Position numbers and translations under genes: made by a program
Notes under the pieces: generated by a model
Told to the model about the DNA's origin: nothing
What the model saw: the letters and a program-made list of their open reading frames with translations, nothing else
Databases searched by the model: none
NCBI GenBank assembly: GCA_028278245.1
Contig: JANQEQ010000082.1
Coordinates: 1 to 64,000 of the forward strand
Length of the DNA: 64,000 bases
Source of the DNA: Phycisphaerales bacterium
GTDB taxonomy: Bacteria; Planctomycetota; Phycisphaerae; Phycisphaerales; SM1A02
Reading direction: 5' to 3'
Part shown: piece after piece, positions 9,698 to 18,659 of the stretch
Position numbering within the stretch: position 1 is the first letter of the stretch
Layout: the number at the start of each line of letters is the position of its first letter

Positions 9698-10120
9698 GAG
9701 TAGCTCCCCTGATCGATTCTGGCAATGACGGCGGAAGAATTGACCGCCCGCCGTGTATAATACCAGGATTTATGTAAGTTTGAAAACAGCTCCCGTGCTA
9801 CCTGAGACATGCGGAGCGAAGTTTGGCTCAGCTGACGTGATTGTCCTTGGGCGGCCCGTACTTTATAAAAAAACTCCGACTCATGTAAATGAAGAGGATG
9901 AAGAAGGTTGAGCAATGGAAGATAGAAATACTCAGTCTCGAAAATGTGATTTCGCTGAGGTTGAATTCCACGGATCGACCAAATATCAATACCATGAATA
10001 ATGCGAATCGCACGTTTTGATCTTCGCAGCTGACCTCGCCTAGGCTGAATAATGGAACACCACGACCACGACGACATAGAGTCACGACGCTGGTGAAGGA
10101 GGTGTGCCGCAAGATGGGCA
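9698..10120. other. Intergenic gap, no supported gene
   Basis: Open frames exist on the minus strand but have no recognisable domains, start sites or coding character. The only feature I can support is the short repeat at 10041-10068. Confidence 0.4.
10041..10068 (+). repeat. Short 28-bp repeat, copy 2
   Basis: Partner of 211-238, 26 of 28 bases identical. It lies about 50 bases downstream of the stop of the small membrane protein gene at 10121. Confidence 0.4.
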
Positions 10121-10615
10121 TCAGCGATCGGTCAAAGATTGATCAGCTTGCATCACCTTGATAGTCGGCTCTAATTCGAATGCTTTGGTACAGACAGCAG
10201 AGATCAACCCGATTATCATTGCCAGAATCATCACTACATAGAATGCATCCATAGCACGGCTATGAGATATCCAGCCGCGTCGTCCAGTACGAATACCTGT
10301 GTAGACACCCGTGCCTGCTGGAAGTTCTTTCTCACAGGCAGCGCCGCTGTCGTAGATGTTGCGGTAAATACTTCTATTTCGTATTTCAAGTGCCCAGAAC
10401 AGGAGCGATACTACCAAGGCGATAGCGAACGGAGTCCACGACCATCCGGGAGCTTCCTTAGCAAGCCAGGAGAGAGCAATCCCCAGCGCAGCCAGCAGAG
10501 CAAAGTAGCCAGCAAAAAGCCGATGCCGCCAAGTCAAAAAATATCGGTAGTTCATTCCGACTTCGGTGTAGACGTCCCTGACCGAAAGCCTGTCTTGATC
10601 GTTCTGGCTGTTCAT
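10121..10615 (-). CDS. Small three-helix membrane protein, function unknown
   Basis: Predicted 164-residue protein that I do not recognise. Three hydrophobic segments are visible: about residues 34-52 (GYFALLAALGIALSWLA), 60-77 (FAIALVVSLLFWALEI) and 125-145 (FYVVMILAMIIGLISAV). Between helices two and three is a polar loop with GIRTGRRGWISHSRAMD, which may face the cytoplasm. The N-terminus is short and charged and there is no cleavable signal peptide. It stands alone. The start ATG fits the N-terminus but lacks a strong ribosome site. Confidence 0.6.
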   Translation of the reverse strand: MNSQNDQDRLSVRDVYTEVGMNYRYFLTWRHRLFAGYFALLAALGIALSWLAKEAPGWSWTPFAIALVVSLLFWALEIRNRSIYRNIYDSGAACEKELPAGTGVYTGIRTGRRGWISHSRAMDAFYVVMILAMIIGLISAVCTKAFELEPTIKVMQADQSLTDR

Positions 10616-10715
10616 CTGGCACTACCTGCAAGGTGCAAGAACTCTGATGATTATGATCGTAATAGAGAATGATATATAATGAAACAGGACGGGGTGGATC
10701 AACACATTGAAAATT

Positions 10716-10745
10716 GAAAAAGAGCCACCCTGAGTGGGCGGCTCT
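10716..10745 (-). terminator. Rho-independent terminator of the dockerin gene
   Basis: On the minus strand AGAGCC and GGCTCT, extended by a GGG/CCC pairing after one mismatch, form a hairpin followed directly by CTTTTTC. It lies about 45 bases past the stop of the gene at 10788-13349. Confidence 0.8.
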
Positions 10746-10787
10746 GTAGGTTGTTCAATCCATGAGCTAGTGGTTAATGCAGAGTGC

Positions 10788-13349
10788 TTACTCACACGGT
10801 CCCCACATGCCGAGGATCGTGAAGAGGTCGTCGATGTTGACCGTGCAGTCTTCAGTCGGATCGCCAATGCAGTAGGGTGGGCAGGGATCGGGGCAGGGTC
10901 CCCAGAGACCGAGAATCTCGAAGATGTCATTAATATCAACTACATCATCACCATTGAGATCGCCAGGGCAGTCGGACTCACAGGGTTCTTCTACCCAATA
11001 AGTACCCTCTTCCAAATAACAATCAAATTCGGTCATCGGTGTGCAGCCGAATTCGTTGTAGCACGCGCCCGTGGGGCAGTCGTAGGTATTGTAAGCGTAA
11101 GGGCAAGGGTCGCACGCATCGCCATCAGAATCACCGTCTGCATTGTCCTGCTCTCCGTATGCGTTCACGGGGTTATATACGTCGGGGCAAATATCACATG
11201 GGAAGCCTACCCCATCCTGATCAGGATCATCGCCACCCTCACATGGAAAACCCCAATCGATGTCGAGAGCATCCAGATCGTCGCTGGCCAAGAGGCCCAA
11301 ACTCGCGGCCGAGGCATACAAAGTCACGCCGGTTCCTCCCCCAGCTACGGGACCGGTGAAATCTGTGTGGAACACATCACCTGGCGAGAGTGGTCCGACC
11401 GGCATGTTCGGGAAGGCGGGAGATCCAGCCAAGGAAGGTGAGCCTGCCGCCAATGAGAATAGCGCCCTATCATTAATGGGAGTTAAAATTCCATCGGGTA
11501 AACCGAACGGAGCGTCGGATACAGCCAGCGCGTCGATCACATCGGTGGGCGCCAGGCCGATATTGGCAACACCGTTAGCGTAGACAGCGAACGCGAATCC
11601 CGGTGTTGGAGCCGTGGAGACCAGGACGTCGTTGGGCGTGAGAGGAGGGGCAAGAGACGGCGAGGCCGCAGTGAGCGTGAAGAACACGAAGTTCCCCGCA
11701 TCAATGATGCCATCCGAAGGAGGTGCTGAGGTTGTGTTGTCAACGGCATCGACCACAATCGCATCGGCAGCCTCCAGCGCATCCAGGTCATCCTCGGGCG
11801 GGCTGCCAGGTCCACCTCCCGCAGAACCTATGGAATGCCTCACCGCGGGAGCCTGCAGACCGAGATACACCTCATCGATCAAAAGTATGTTCCCTCCAGA
11901 AAGTGCCGGCATCACACCAAATCCGAATGCCCCTCCACCAAAGAAACTGAACGACGATGACACAAAGATGTCACCTGCGGCCTCTGCCCCGGGGTCTCCG
12001 CCGCCGTTGCTCGGAACCCTGAGACCAGAGGTAAGCGGAGGAGCCGTCGGAGACAGAGTACTCTGGAAGTTCACAGCTGTGCCGACTAGACCTACTGCTG
12101 TCGGCTCGACACTGAACAGAAGGGTATCGCCACAATCTTGGCCGAATGAGAGTGAGTTCATATTGTCACCCGGAGCCAGTCCAAAAGTACCGATGCCACC
12201 CGGTGGCGCCGGCATCGGGATGGGAGCAGCCGTGTTTGGATTGAAAGGTCCCATGTAGGGAGGACCTGCAGGGGCTGGTCCGATGCCCAACGCGGACGAT
12301 ATCCGATCGACGTTGGTCAGGTCCGAAGGCATACCCAAGAACGCTCCCGAAGACTGGAACAACTCACCCTCAGTAGCATACCCCCAACTCGGAGGGGTAA
12401 GCGCCAGACCCGCCATGCCCAGAGCAAATACATCATTCGGTTCTGGATGGCCCGGCGGGACACACGGATCTGGCACGCGAAGCCCTTCTGCACCGACATC
12501 TACGGAAAAGCTAACCGGCGGAACGACCATCAGACGCCGCAGGGGCGGTGGCAGGGTAGGAGGAGCGGGAGTGCCACCTCCAACCTTGTGAGTTCCCTGA
12601 GACAGCGTGCCAATTAGACAGCCGGTCGTGCAGTCGTACAGCCGAACGTTGCCCGAGATGGAAAAACTGTGCATATAATCGGCGCTGACCGGAGGGAAAG
12701 ACGTGATTCCCATCGCTTCGACAGTTAGTGGTACCTGATTGTAAAGGTACATTGGCCCGCCGAAGGCTGGAGGAACGAATACCTCGACCGAGAGATAAAA
12801 GAAGCTATCGGCCGGAAATCCTGATCCACCGCGTGCTTCGACCTCGCCTAGACTCCTGACAAGTGGGCACGGACCGGTCGTTGAAGGGCCGATCGCAATC
12901 GACCACCCGGCCACATTGGTCAACAGCATATCTACGATCTCGGTATGCACTTCATCAGCACCGCCGCCTGAGTTGTACCCGGCCGGAAAAGGCATCCCAA
13001 TCATGATGTCCGATGTTGCGGCAGTCGGAGGACCACAGAGGCTTCCGTCGCCCAGGGGACTAGAGAGTGTGCTGGCCGGTAATCCCTGAGCGTGAGGATC
13101 GCTACGGACGACGCAGGTAGGGCCCGCAACCTTGATTACAAACGTTGCCCCGCCAAGGGCAGGAGTGAGCGTTATCTTGAATACACCCTTGGATGTAAAC
13201 GAGTCATCGCCTGCCGCTGGGAATGCCTGTGCCTGCGCTGCAGGGACAAACCACATGCAACAGACCGCCAGCATCAATGATACTGTGCGGACTAGTATTG
13301 GTGCCGAAGCTCCAAGGGATCTGTAACTGTTTTTACATAAAATTTCCAT
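10788..13349 (-). CDS. Secreted protein with TSP3-like repeat and GC-type dockerin tail
   Basis: Predicted 853-residue exported protein of unknown function. A signal peptide is clear (hydrophobic about residues 20-38, ending AQAQA). The body is Pro- and Gly-rich with repeated blocks such as PGDNMNSLSFG, LSPGDVFHTDF and AADAIVVDAVDN, suggesting repeated beta-domains. A calcium-binding thrombospondin type 3-like segment follows (DPDQDGVGFPCDICPD, then DNADGDSDGDACDPC), at about residues 715-765. The last 60 residues are the double dockerin-like tail ending WGPCE. The ATG has a strong AGGAGG seven bases upstream. A terminator follows the stop. No neighbour suggests a substrate. Confidence 0.85.
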   Translation of the reverse strand: MEILCKNSYRSLGASAPILVRTVSLMLAVCCMWFVPAAQAQAFPAAGDDSFTSKGVFKITLTPALGGATFVIKVAGPTCVVRSDPHAQGLPASTLSSPLGDGSLCGPPTAATSDIMIGMPFPAGYNSGGGADEVHTEIVDMLLTNVAGWSIAIGPSTTGPCPLVRSLGEVEARGGSGFPADSFFYLSVEVFVPPAFGGPMYLYNQVPLTVEAMGITSFPPVSADYMHSFSISGNVRLYDCTTGCLIGTLSQGTHKVGGGTPAPPTLPPPLRRLMVVPPVSFSVDVGAEGLRVPDPCVPPGHPEPNDVFALGMAGLALTPPSWGYATEGELFQSSGAFLGMPSDLTNVDRISSALGIGPAPAGPPYMGPFNPNTAAPIPMPAPPGGIGTFGLAPGDNMNSLSFGQDCGDTLLFSVEPTAVGLVGTAVNFQSTLSPTAPPLTSGLRVPSNGGGDPGAEAAGDIFVSSSFSFFGGGAFGFGVMPALSGGNILLIDEVYLGLQAPAVRHSIGSAGGGPGSPPEDDLDALEAADAIVVDAVDNTTSAPPSDGIIDAGNFVFFTLTAASPSLAPPLTPNDVLVSTAPTPGFAFAVYANGVANIGLAPTDVIDALAVSDAPFGLPDGILTPINDRALFSLAAGSPSLAGSPAFPNMPVGPLSPGDVFHTDFTGPVAGGGTGVTLYASAASLGLLASDDLDALDIDWGFPCEGGDDPDQDGVGFPCDICPDVYNPVNAYGEQDNADGDSDGDACDPCPYAYNTYDCPTGACYNEFGCTPMTEFDCYLEEGTYWVEEPCESDCPGDLNGDDVVDINDIFEILGLWGPCPDPCPPYCIGDPTEDCTVNIDDLFTILGMWGPCE

Positions 13350-13770
13350 GATGTTTTCCTCCTGTATTGAGTGTTGTATGCAGACCCTATACCGCCGTAC
13401 AAATTATTACAAAACTTTCCAAGGGGATCATCGACCCACCTACTGACATATCGCAAGAGCAGGCATTACCAGCCAACTCGTATCTCATCGTGGTTGTTGG
13501 TATGGAGTGTGGCTGGCGTGCGTGGTTGGATAATCGGTAATGTCCCAACTCCATGATCAAGCGCCAACAGAATATGTCACGGCTCCACAGACACACACAG
13601 ATCACAGAAGTCCGTGAATGGACACCACGCCATTTCAGTTCATTCAGCACTGTTTTCCTTTCCCCATATTCATCTCGGGCATCGTCGCCCCTATCTCCCG
13701 CGCTGCGAGCAATCTCATCCTACTTCATCAAGGAAGATCGAACAAGAATAGCAGATCATGCTATCCATAA
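13350..13770. other. Intergenic gap, no supported gene
   Basis: This holds the upstream region of the dockerin gene, with AGGAGG at about 13357-13362 read on the minus strand. The rest is sequence past the decayed transposase end. I do not see the leader element of 3305-3397 here, and no other gene or hairpin stands out. Confidence 0.4.
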
Positions 13771-15121
13771 TTATGAACGTCGTTTGATGCGAATTCCCCC
13801 ATTACAATGCTTGAACATAACATCCACGCGGTGGTAAACCGTGAGAAGCCATGCATTTATATGCATGACTCGAAGAGGATAACAAAATTTGACTTTCTTA
13901 ATTGATGCGGGAGAAAAGGTTGAACGAGGTGTGATGGAAAAACTTTGTCTCGATAAAACGATGTCTCGAAGGGTGAATTCTGCTTGTCTATGTATTCGGC
14001 GCACACGAAAAACGCCGATCAAATGATTCACCCCATCCAGCCTGACCTCATCAGGCTGCATCTCTGTAATAAAATAATGCTTGAACAGACCACCAAGCCG
14101 TTCATCACAGAGAATACCATCTGTCTTTGAATTCAGTGGAGGGGACGGACCATCACGACATGGAGGTAAAAACTCACGCGAAGAATGAGGTCGTTCATTG
14201 TTGTAGTATTTGACATACTCCTGGATCAGATAGTTCAAATGCTTCTCTCCCAGGATCACAAAATGATTCAGGCACCCGTGTTTCATGGACCGAATCGCTC
14301 GTTCCGCATAAGCATTCATATCCGGTGAACGCCTGAGCAATCGGATCACTTTGATCCCTTTGCCTTTGATCTTTGCACCAAAATTGCCTTCAAATTTACT
14401 GTCTCGATCATGAATGAGATGCGTTGCCGGTGTCGTGTTTTTTTCAATCTGTTCTATGAACTGATCCGCCTGTTGACTCATCCAATCATGGTCAGGATGC
14501 TCGCTGCAGGGAGTGACAAAAAATGCGTCTTGATCCCAGATGAATAAACAACACCATCCAATACTGCCGTAAACCCTTCAATGCCCATACATTGGCACAA
14601 ATGAAGTCACACGCCCAGAGTGTCTGTATATGCATCTTCAGGAACTGATCCCACTTCCCTTCTCCACGATGAGGATCAGGCGTCATGCCATTTCGTTTAA
14701 GGATGTTCTTGATCGTTTTCCGTGAAATCCGGATTCCCAGCTTCTTGAGCTCACCTCGGATCTTGGTGTAACCTGCACCGGTCTCCTCAGCAATACGGAG
14801 GACCAGGCGTTGAATAGGTTCAGGGACTTGACGTCGGCCAGTTTTCTTGCGAGCGATGCGTTTACCTTTAGCTCCCCCACTGCTCATCCAACGCGTGAAC
14901 GTTCGTGGAGAAACAACCGTGATAAGCTCTATAATGGTAGATCCGAGTGGTTTACTCAATCGAATAAGTCGTGCTCGTTCAGCTGGTGTGGTGCGAATCT
15001 GCTTAGGCAATCGACTCCGCAGTATCTCATTCTCAGCTTTCAGAAACTGCACCTTGGCGCGAAGATGATGCTCATCCGTATTCAAAAGCGTCTTCAGAAG
15101 ATGGGGGTAGTAGCGTGGCAT
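13771..15121 (-). pseudogene. Integrase-core (rve) transposase, frameshifted at a T6 run
   Basis: The two halves of one transposase lie in different frames. The first (to 14492) starts at an ATG at 15121, has a coiled N-terminus, a helix-turn-helix and the first catalytic Asp (WACDF). The second (from about 14520 down) carries HDRDSKF (second Asp) and NAYAERAIRS (Glu). The break coincides with six Ts at about 14517-14522; removing one T gives a continuous RIFVTP, then HPDHDWMSQQ. The C-terminus of the family should end near LGGLFKHYF at about 14071, but the frame runs on for about 99 unrelated residues to 13771, so the native stop is also lost. Distinct from the copy at 7781-8854. Confidence 0.78.
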
Positions 15122-15218
15122 ATGAGCAGAATGATCGATATCCAATGTTCCTGCCAGGAGGACACTGTTTTTGCACCCCTGAAAACCTTGCACCCCCGCC
15201 AAAAACGGGTGTCAAACC

Positions 15219-15377
15219 AGCGCCCTGAAAAGCGCCGTGAAGTGGTGATTTTGGTTCGGCGCGCCCTGATGCGCGCCCTCAGCAACGGGTAAAAGAAGGC
15301 AGCAGCGAGCTTTTCGTGAGAAGTCGTTAATAAGAACATCGATTCCAGAGTATCAACAGTGTAGGCCAGCGGTCTTG
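15219..15377 (+). repeat. Repeat R2, copy 1, ending in a tRNA anticodon arm
   Basis: It aligns with 22240-22400 in the same orientation. Shared blocks in order are CCCTGAAAA, CGCCCTGAT, an AAGA(A)GGNAGCAGC block, GAAGNNGTTAAT, CGATTCC and GGCCAGCGGTCTT. This copy contains a strong 7-bp hairpin (GGCGCGC with GCGCGCC around CCTGAT, about 15258-15277) that copy 2 lacks. It lies between a broken transposase and the selenium/sulfur cluster. Confidence 0.5.
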
Positions 15378-15415
15378 TAAGCCGCAGGTCGCAGGTTCGA
15401 GTCCTGCTCGGTTAG
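15369..15415 (+). pseudogene. 3' half of tRNA-Thr (TGT), 5' half missing or decayed
   Basis: A perfect anticodon arm (GCGGT, loop CTTGTAA, GCCGC; anticodon TGT) is followed by variable bases AGGTC, a perfect T arm (GCAGG, loop TTCGAGT, CCTGC) and an acceptor 3' strand TCGGTTA plus a G. Upstream, the 26 bases where an acceptor 5' strand and D arm should lie (15343-15368) do not pair: the acceptor would have three mismatches in seven and no D stem forms. A functional tRNA is therefore unlikely. A remnant left by integration into a tRNA gene fits better. No CCA is encoded. It overlaps the stop of the DUF3343 gene. Confidence 0.65.
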
Positions 15416-15639
15416 ATCTCCAACGGCTCGATACGATCGAGCACTAATCCTGCCTCATTCAGCGCCTCCAGGCAGTCTTCCTTGTCGGACATCAAAATGC
15501 GAACCGCGGAGCCGCAATCACTACTGAGATGTCGAGGTGTGGGAATCAACTTAATATCAAATCCGGCAGCTTTCAGAATGCGCTCGGTGAAGATCGCTTC
15601 AGATGTGGTGTGAACAAGGATTACCGCAAATTCAGACAT
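15412..15639 (-). CDS. DUF3343 putative Se/S carrier protein
   Basis: Predicted 75-residue cytoplasmic protein of the DUF3343 family, described as putative Se/S carrier-like. The opening FAVILVHTTSEAIFTERILKA is typical, followed by a variable middle and the CGSAVRI motif with the conserved Cys. It overlaps the desulfurase-like gene by 8 bases, so the two are probably translated together. Families in this cluster (DUF3343, class V aminotransferase, TusA/YedF, YedE) are linked to selenium handling in other genomes. selD and selA are not in the window, so a selenium role here is inference; sulfur trafficking is the alternative. Confidence 0.78.
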   Translation of the reverse strand: MSEFAVILVHTTSEAIFTERILKAAGFDIKLIPTPRHLSSDCGSAVRILMSDKEDCLEALNEAGLVLDRIEPLEI

Positions 15640-16795
15640 TCAATCTCTGTTCCGCCAGCGTTGTTACGGCTTCGATCGCTCGATCGACTTCCTCTATCGG
15701 CACGAAGGGACCGGGTGCGAAGCGCACGGTGCCATCAGGATATGTACCAAGAGTACGGTGAGTACGTGGAGCACAATGCAGACCCGGACGACACATAATG
15801 TCGAACTGCTGATCCAAGTGATGAGCAACCTCAGAGCAGGGTATAGATTCAATATTGAATGACACGACGGCTGTTCGCTGATTTAACTCCATGGGGCCAA
15901 TGACATGTACCCCGTCAATTTCATCTAATCCATCAATCAGGCGACTTGTCAGTTTCTGCTCTTGCGCCACGATCTGTTCCAAACCATAATCCATCAGGTA
16001 ATGTACTGATGCCGCCAGACCTGCTAAACCAACACTGTTAGGCGTGCCTGCTTCGTATTTGTCTGGCATCAGGTTTGGTTGTGTTTCCTCCTCCGACTGA
16101 CTTCCCGTGCCGCCGTGAATGAACGGTGGAAGCAGGTCAAGGTTAAAGTCATCATGAATCGCCAGTCCACCGGTACCGCTGGGGCCGAGCAATCCCTTGT
16201 GACCGGTAAAAACCAGCAGGTCGATATGATCGGCGTGCATGTCGATCGGCCACGCCCCGGCTGTCTGGGCAGCATCCACAAGAAGCGGGATTCCGTGTCG
16301 TCGGGCGATCTCTCCAATCTGGCGCACTGGTAACACCGTGCCGCATACATTTGATGCGTGATTTACCACGATCAAACGCGTATTGGGTTTGATGCGCTCT
16401 TCGATCGAGGTCGCGTGCATCATGCCATCGCTTTGGCACGGCACGATGGATACTGTCACACCGGATTGCTCCAAGGCGCGCAACGGCCTCATAACGGCGT
16501 TGTGCTCCATGCCGGTAGTTACTACATGACTATTTTCTCGTGTCAGCAAACCATGTATGACCATGTTCAGGGCAGTTGTCGCATTGGGCGTGAAGATCAC
16601 CCGCATCGGATCATTCAATCCCAGTAAACAACCGATTACTTCCCTGGCATCAAAGCGAATTCTCTCGGCTTCAAGGGATAAGCGGTGGGCGCTGCGACCG
16701 GCACTGGCACCAACATCGCGCATGAATCGTTCCATTGCCTCATGCACACACGCAGGTTTCGGCCAGGATGTCGCAGCATGGTCCAGGTAAATCAT
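15632..16795 (-). CDS. Class V aminotransferase / cysteine desulfurase family protein
   Basis: Predicted 387-residue PLP enzyme that removes sulfur or selenium from cysteine or selenocysteine. It begins MIYLDHAATSWPKP, characteristic of the family. The PLP lysine is in VFTGHKGLLGPSGTGG at about residues 196-211, with the upstream VDAAQTAG Asp that holds the pyridine ring. A Cys lies in the MCRPGLHCAP segment near the C-terminus, where the persulfide Cys is expected. I chose the ATG at 16795; one codon upstream is a TTG. It overlaps the DUF3343 gene and lies about 65 bases downstream of the TusA-like gene on the same strand. It is a specialised relative rather than IscS. Confidence 0.87.
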   Translation of the reverse strand: MIYLDHAATSWPKPACVHEAMERFMRDVGASAGRSAHRLSLEAERIRFDAREVIGCLLGLNDPMRVIFTPNATTALNMVIHGLLTRENSHVVTTGMEHNAVMRPLRALEQSGVTVSIVPCQSDGMMHATSIEERIKPNTRLIVVNHASNVCGTVLPVRQIGEIARRHGIPLLVDAAQTAGAWPIDMHADHIDLLVFTGHKGLLGPSGTGGLAIHDDFNLDLLPPFIHGGTGSQSEEETQPNLMPDKYEAGTPNSVGLAGLAASVHYLMDYGLEQIVAQEQKLTSRLIDGLDEIDGVHVIGPMELNQRTAVVSFNIESIPCSEVAHHLDQQFDIMCRPGLHCAPRTHRTLGTYPDGTVRFAPGPFVPIEEVDRAIEAVTTLAEQRLNV

Positions 16796-16860
16796 CAAAC
16801 GACACTCAGGTTGCCAGGGAAGAGAAACCGGCCGCTTCCACCACGCCCGGTATTATGAAT

Positions 16861-17079
16861 TCATTTACGTAGCCTTATCTCGAATATGCCTTCACTCTCC
16901 TCATAACTGACTTTCCATCCTAATTGTTCGGCAGTTCGACTGCAGTTCTGAACCTGAGTCATCGTATCGACCAGCATTTCGATTTCGCCTTCCCCAGCGC
17001 GCTTCAGTGCCTGCTTTGTCAGCAGGGCAGGTTGAGGACAGGACAAACCACGAGCATCAATTTTTTCCATATCAGTCAT
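16861..17079 (-). CDS. TusA/YedF-type sulfur-carrier protein
   Basis: Predicted 72-residue protein with one TusA fold. The catalytic motif is in LSCPQPALLTKQAL, with the sulfur- or selenium-accepting Cys at residue 14. YedF proteins add a second C-terminal domain; this one has only the TusA part. A longer frame reaches back to 17163, but the ATG at 17079 has GAGGTG upstream and starts six bases after the YedE stop, which settles the start. TusA-like proteins pass persulfide between desulfurases and acceptors, which fits the neighbouring desulfurase. Confidence 0.85.
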   Translation of the reverse strand: MTDMEKIDARGLSCPQPALLTKQALKRAGEGEIEMLVDTMTQVQNCSRTAEQLGWKVSYEESEGIFEIRLRK

Positions 17080-17084
17080 TAATA

Positions 17085-18194
17085 TCACCTCGACAAGACC
17101 GGGATACTCCGGCCGGTAATCCCTATCGTAAACACGACAATCAATCCAATCACTACCGCACATGGTGCCATCACTTGGCTGCCAACCATGAGGAAGTTGT
17201 GGGAAACCGCAGCGCCGACAAGCATGCCCAGTACAAACATCGCAGCATCACCATCACCCTCACCTGATAAAAACACCTGCCGCCCGGGACAACCGCCAGC
17301 CAGGCAGAAGGAAAGCCCCGCCAATACCATTCCGCAGAAGTTGAGCCAATGAGTCGTATGCGCAGCCGGCTGCATGCTCACAGATCCATCGTCCGCGGTA
17401 AGTGTGAAGCCTGGATTGAATTGAATATAAATGAGGTTCATTACGAACGCTGCAACAACGAACGCGATCACACCACTGAGAAGATGAAAATCTCGCATGA
17501 GAATAAGATCGCGGAATGCTCCGACAGTACAGAAGCGGGTACGCTGAGCGAGAAAGCCGATGATCAAGCCCGCGACGATCGAGAGAATAATCGGGGCAGC
17601 CATTGCGCCAGGCCCTTTTGTACTCTGGAACAACGCAGAGGTCTCGCTGAATTTTGGATAGAAGATCGCGAGCAATAACAGCACCAGCATCACAATCGGC
17701 ATCGCCAAACCCACGGGGAAACGAGACGTGTACGAACGTCCCAGGCTGAAACCAACACGCAGGAATATCACACCGATAGCAATACCGGTGACTAACCCGG
17801 CTATTCCCAGGATGGCATTCCAGTCACCTCCAGCCAAGCGCAGCATCGCCCGCCAGGGACACCCGAGGAAAATCAGCGCACCGATCATGGCAAACATACC
17901 GAGGATAAAACGTAGCATCGGCGCCGATCCCGTCCGTGGTCGGAACTCCTTAAACATCAACGCTGCGAGGAATGCACCAAGACAGAATGCAGGTATTTCC
18001 GGCCGCAGGTACTGAACGATCCCAGCTCGATGAAATCCCAGAGCACCGGCTATATCACGCGTGAAGCAAGCCACACACACTCCCATGTTTGACGGATTGC
18101 CAAACTTCTGGAGTGATGCTGCGATACAGCCGATTGCCAACCCGACAATGATGATACCGATACGAGATGCAAAAATGTCTTTCGGTTTGGCCAT
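17085..18194 (-). CDS. yedE: YedE-type selenium/sulfur transport membrane protein
   Basis: Predicted 369-residue inner-membrane protein with about ten hydrophobic segments, of the YeeE/YedE (TsuA-like) superfamily. Conserved glycine/cysteine motifs are visible: MGVCVACFTRDIAGALG, LGCPWRAMLRLAGGDWN, TRFCTVGAFRD and LAGGCPGRQ. In TsuA such cysteines line the thiosulfate path. It lies first in the TusA, desulfurase and DUF3343 series, so uptake or efflux of a sulfur or selenium species for that pathway is likely. A 465-base upstream gap contains a possible three-way RNA junction (18371-18414). Confidence 0.87.
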   Translation of the reverse strand: MAKPKDIFASRIGIIIVGLAIGCIAASLQKFGNPSNMGVCVACFTRDIAGALGFHRAGIVQYLRPEIPAFCLGAFLAALMFKEFRPRTGSAPMLRFILGMFAMIGALIFLGCPWRAMLRLAGGDWNAILGIAGLVTGIAIGVIFLRVGFSLGRSYTSRFPVGLAMPIVMLVLLLLAIFYPKFSETSALFQSTKGPGAMAAPIILSIVAGLIIGFLAQRTRFCTVGAFRDLILMRDFHLLSGVIAFVVAAFVMNLIYIQFNPGFTLTADDGSVSMQPAAHTTHWLNFCGMVLAGLSFCLAGGCPGRQVFLSGEGDGDAAMFVLGMLVGAAVSHNFLMVGSQVMAPCAVVIGLIVVFTIGITGRSIPVLSR

Positions 18195-18659
18195 CTCAAT
18201 AGACTCCTGTTCATGGAGATTGATAACAATTCCGGATCAACAGATACGGATTCATGATCCCCAGCTTGCGCGACAATAACACCTTCCCCGCATACGGGAG
18301 CAATTAAATCCATGATGGCGTGGAAACGGGCAACGACGTTCTGGGTCAGCGACGATGCGGTTATCGGTAGCAGGCGCAGCGAGAGTCGCTGGAGGTGGAT
18401 GTACCTCCAGCCTGTGATTCCCTGAAGGATGGTTGTCCCTGAACCAGGGAGCCTGCTTGCTCTCGTCATGTACACCAATATGCGATCAACGATCGCCCTC
18501 CAAAACCAAGAATTGCTTGGATCACAGTATGTCAGTGTCATAGCAGTGATGCAAGTCAAATCTCGTGAAACCTGTAAACCACAATCGTCCTGTGAAACAG
18601 GGAGTCAGAGTGTTTTAGTACCATACCGCGGGATTTTTTGTGTTCGCTACCGCTTCTGT
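18195..18659. other. Intergenic gap upstream of the yedE cluster
   Basis: 465 bases without a gene I can support. A minus-strand open frame crosses it, but its translation matches no family I know and it overlaps yedE in another frame. The main feature is the folded element at 18371-18414. Confidence 0.35.
18371..18414 (-). promoter_or_regulatory. Possible three-way-junction RNA upstream of yedE
   Basis: On the minus strand CAGGC and GCCTG close a domain that holds an 8-bp hairpin (CTGGAGGT with ACCTCCAG, loop ACATCC) and a short GCGA/TCGC hairpin. It lies about 180 bases before the yedE start. It could belong to a leader RNA of the selenium/sulfur operon. There is no second copy for covariation, so it remains a guess. 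Confidence 0.3.

Noticed and set aside
9523-10077. A 184-residue minus-strand gene
   Set aside because: It overlaps the DUF4386 gene in another frame and has no plausible start or domain.
10734-12258. Plus-strand frames inside the dockerin gene region
   Set aside because: They are opposite-strand shadows of the biased codon use in the real gene.
13350-13450. A third copy of the surface-protein leader before the gene at 10788
   Set aside because: Only a short GATCCCC-like match is present; the stem and flanks are missing.
15343-15415. A functional tRNA-Thr
   Set aside because: The acceptor 5' strand pairs at only four of seven positions and no D stem forms.
18050-18559. A 169-residue minus-strand gene upstream of yedE
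   Set aside because: It overlaps yedE in another frame, has no recognised domain and crosses the hairpin element.
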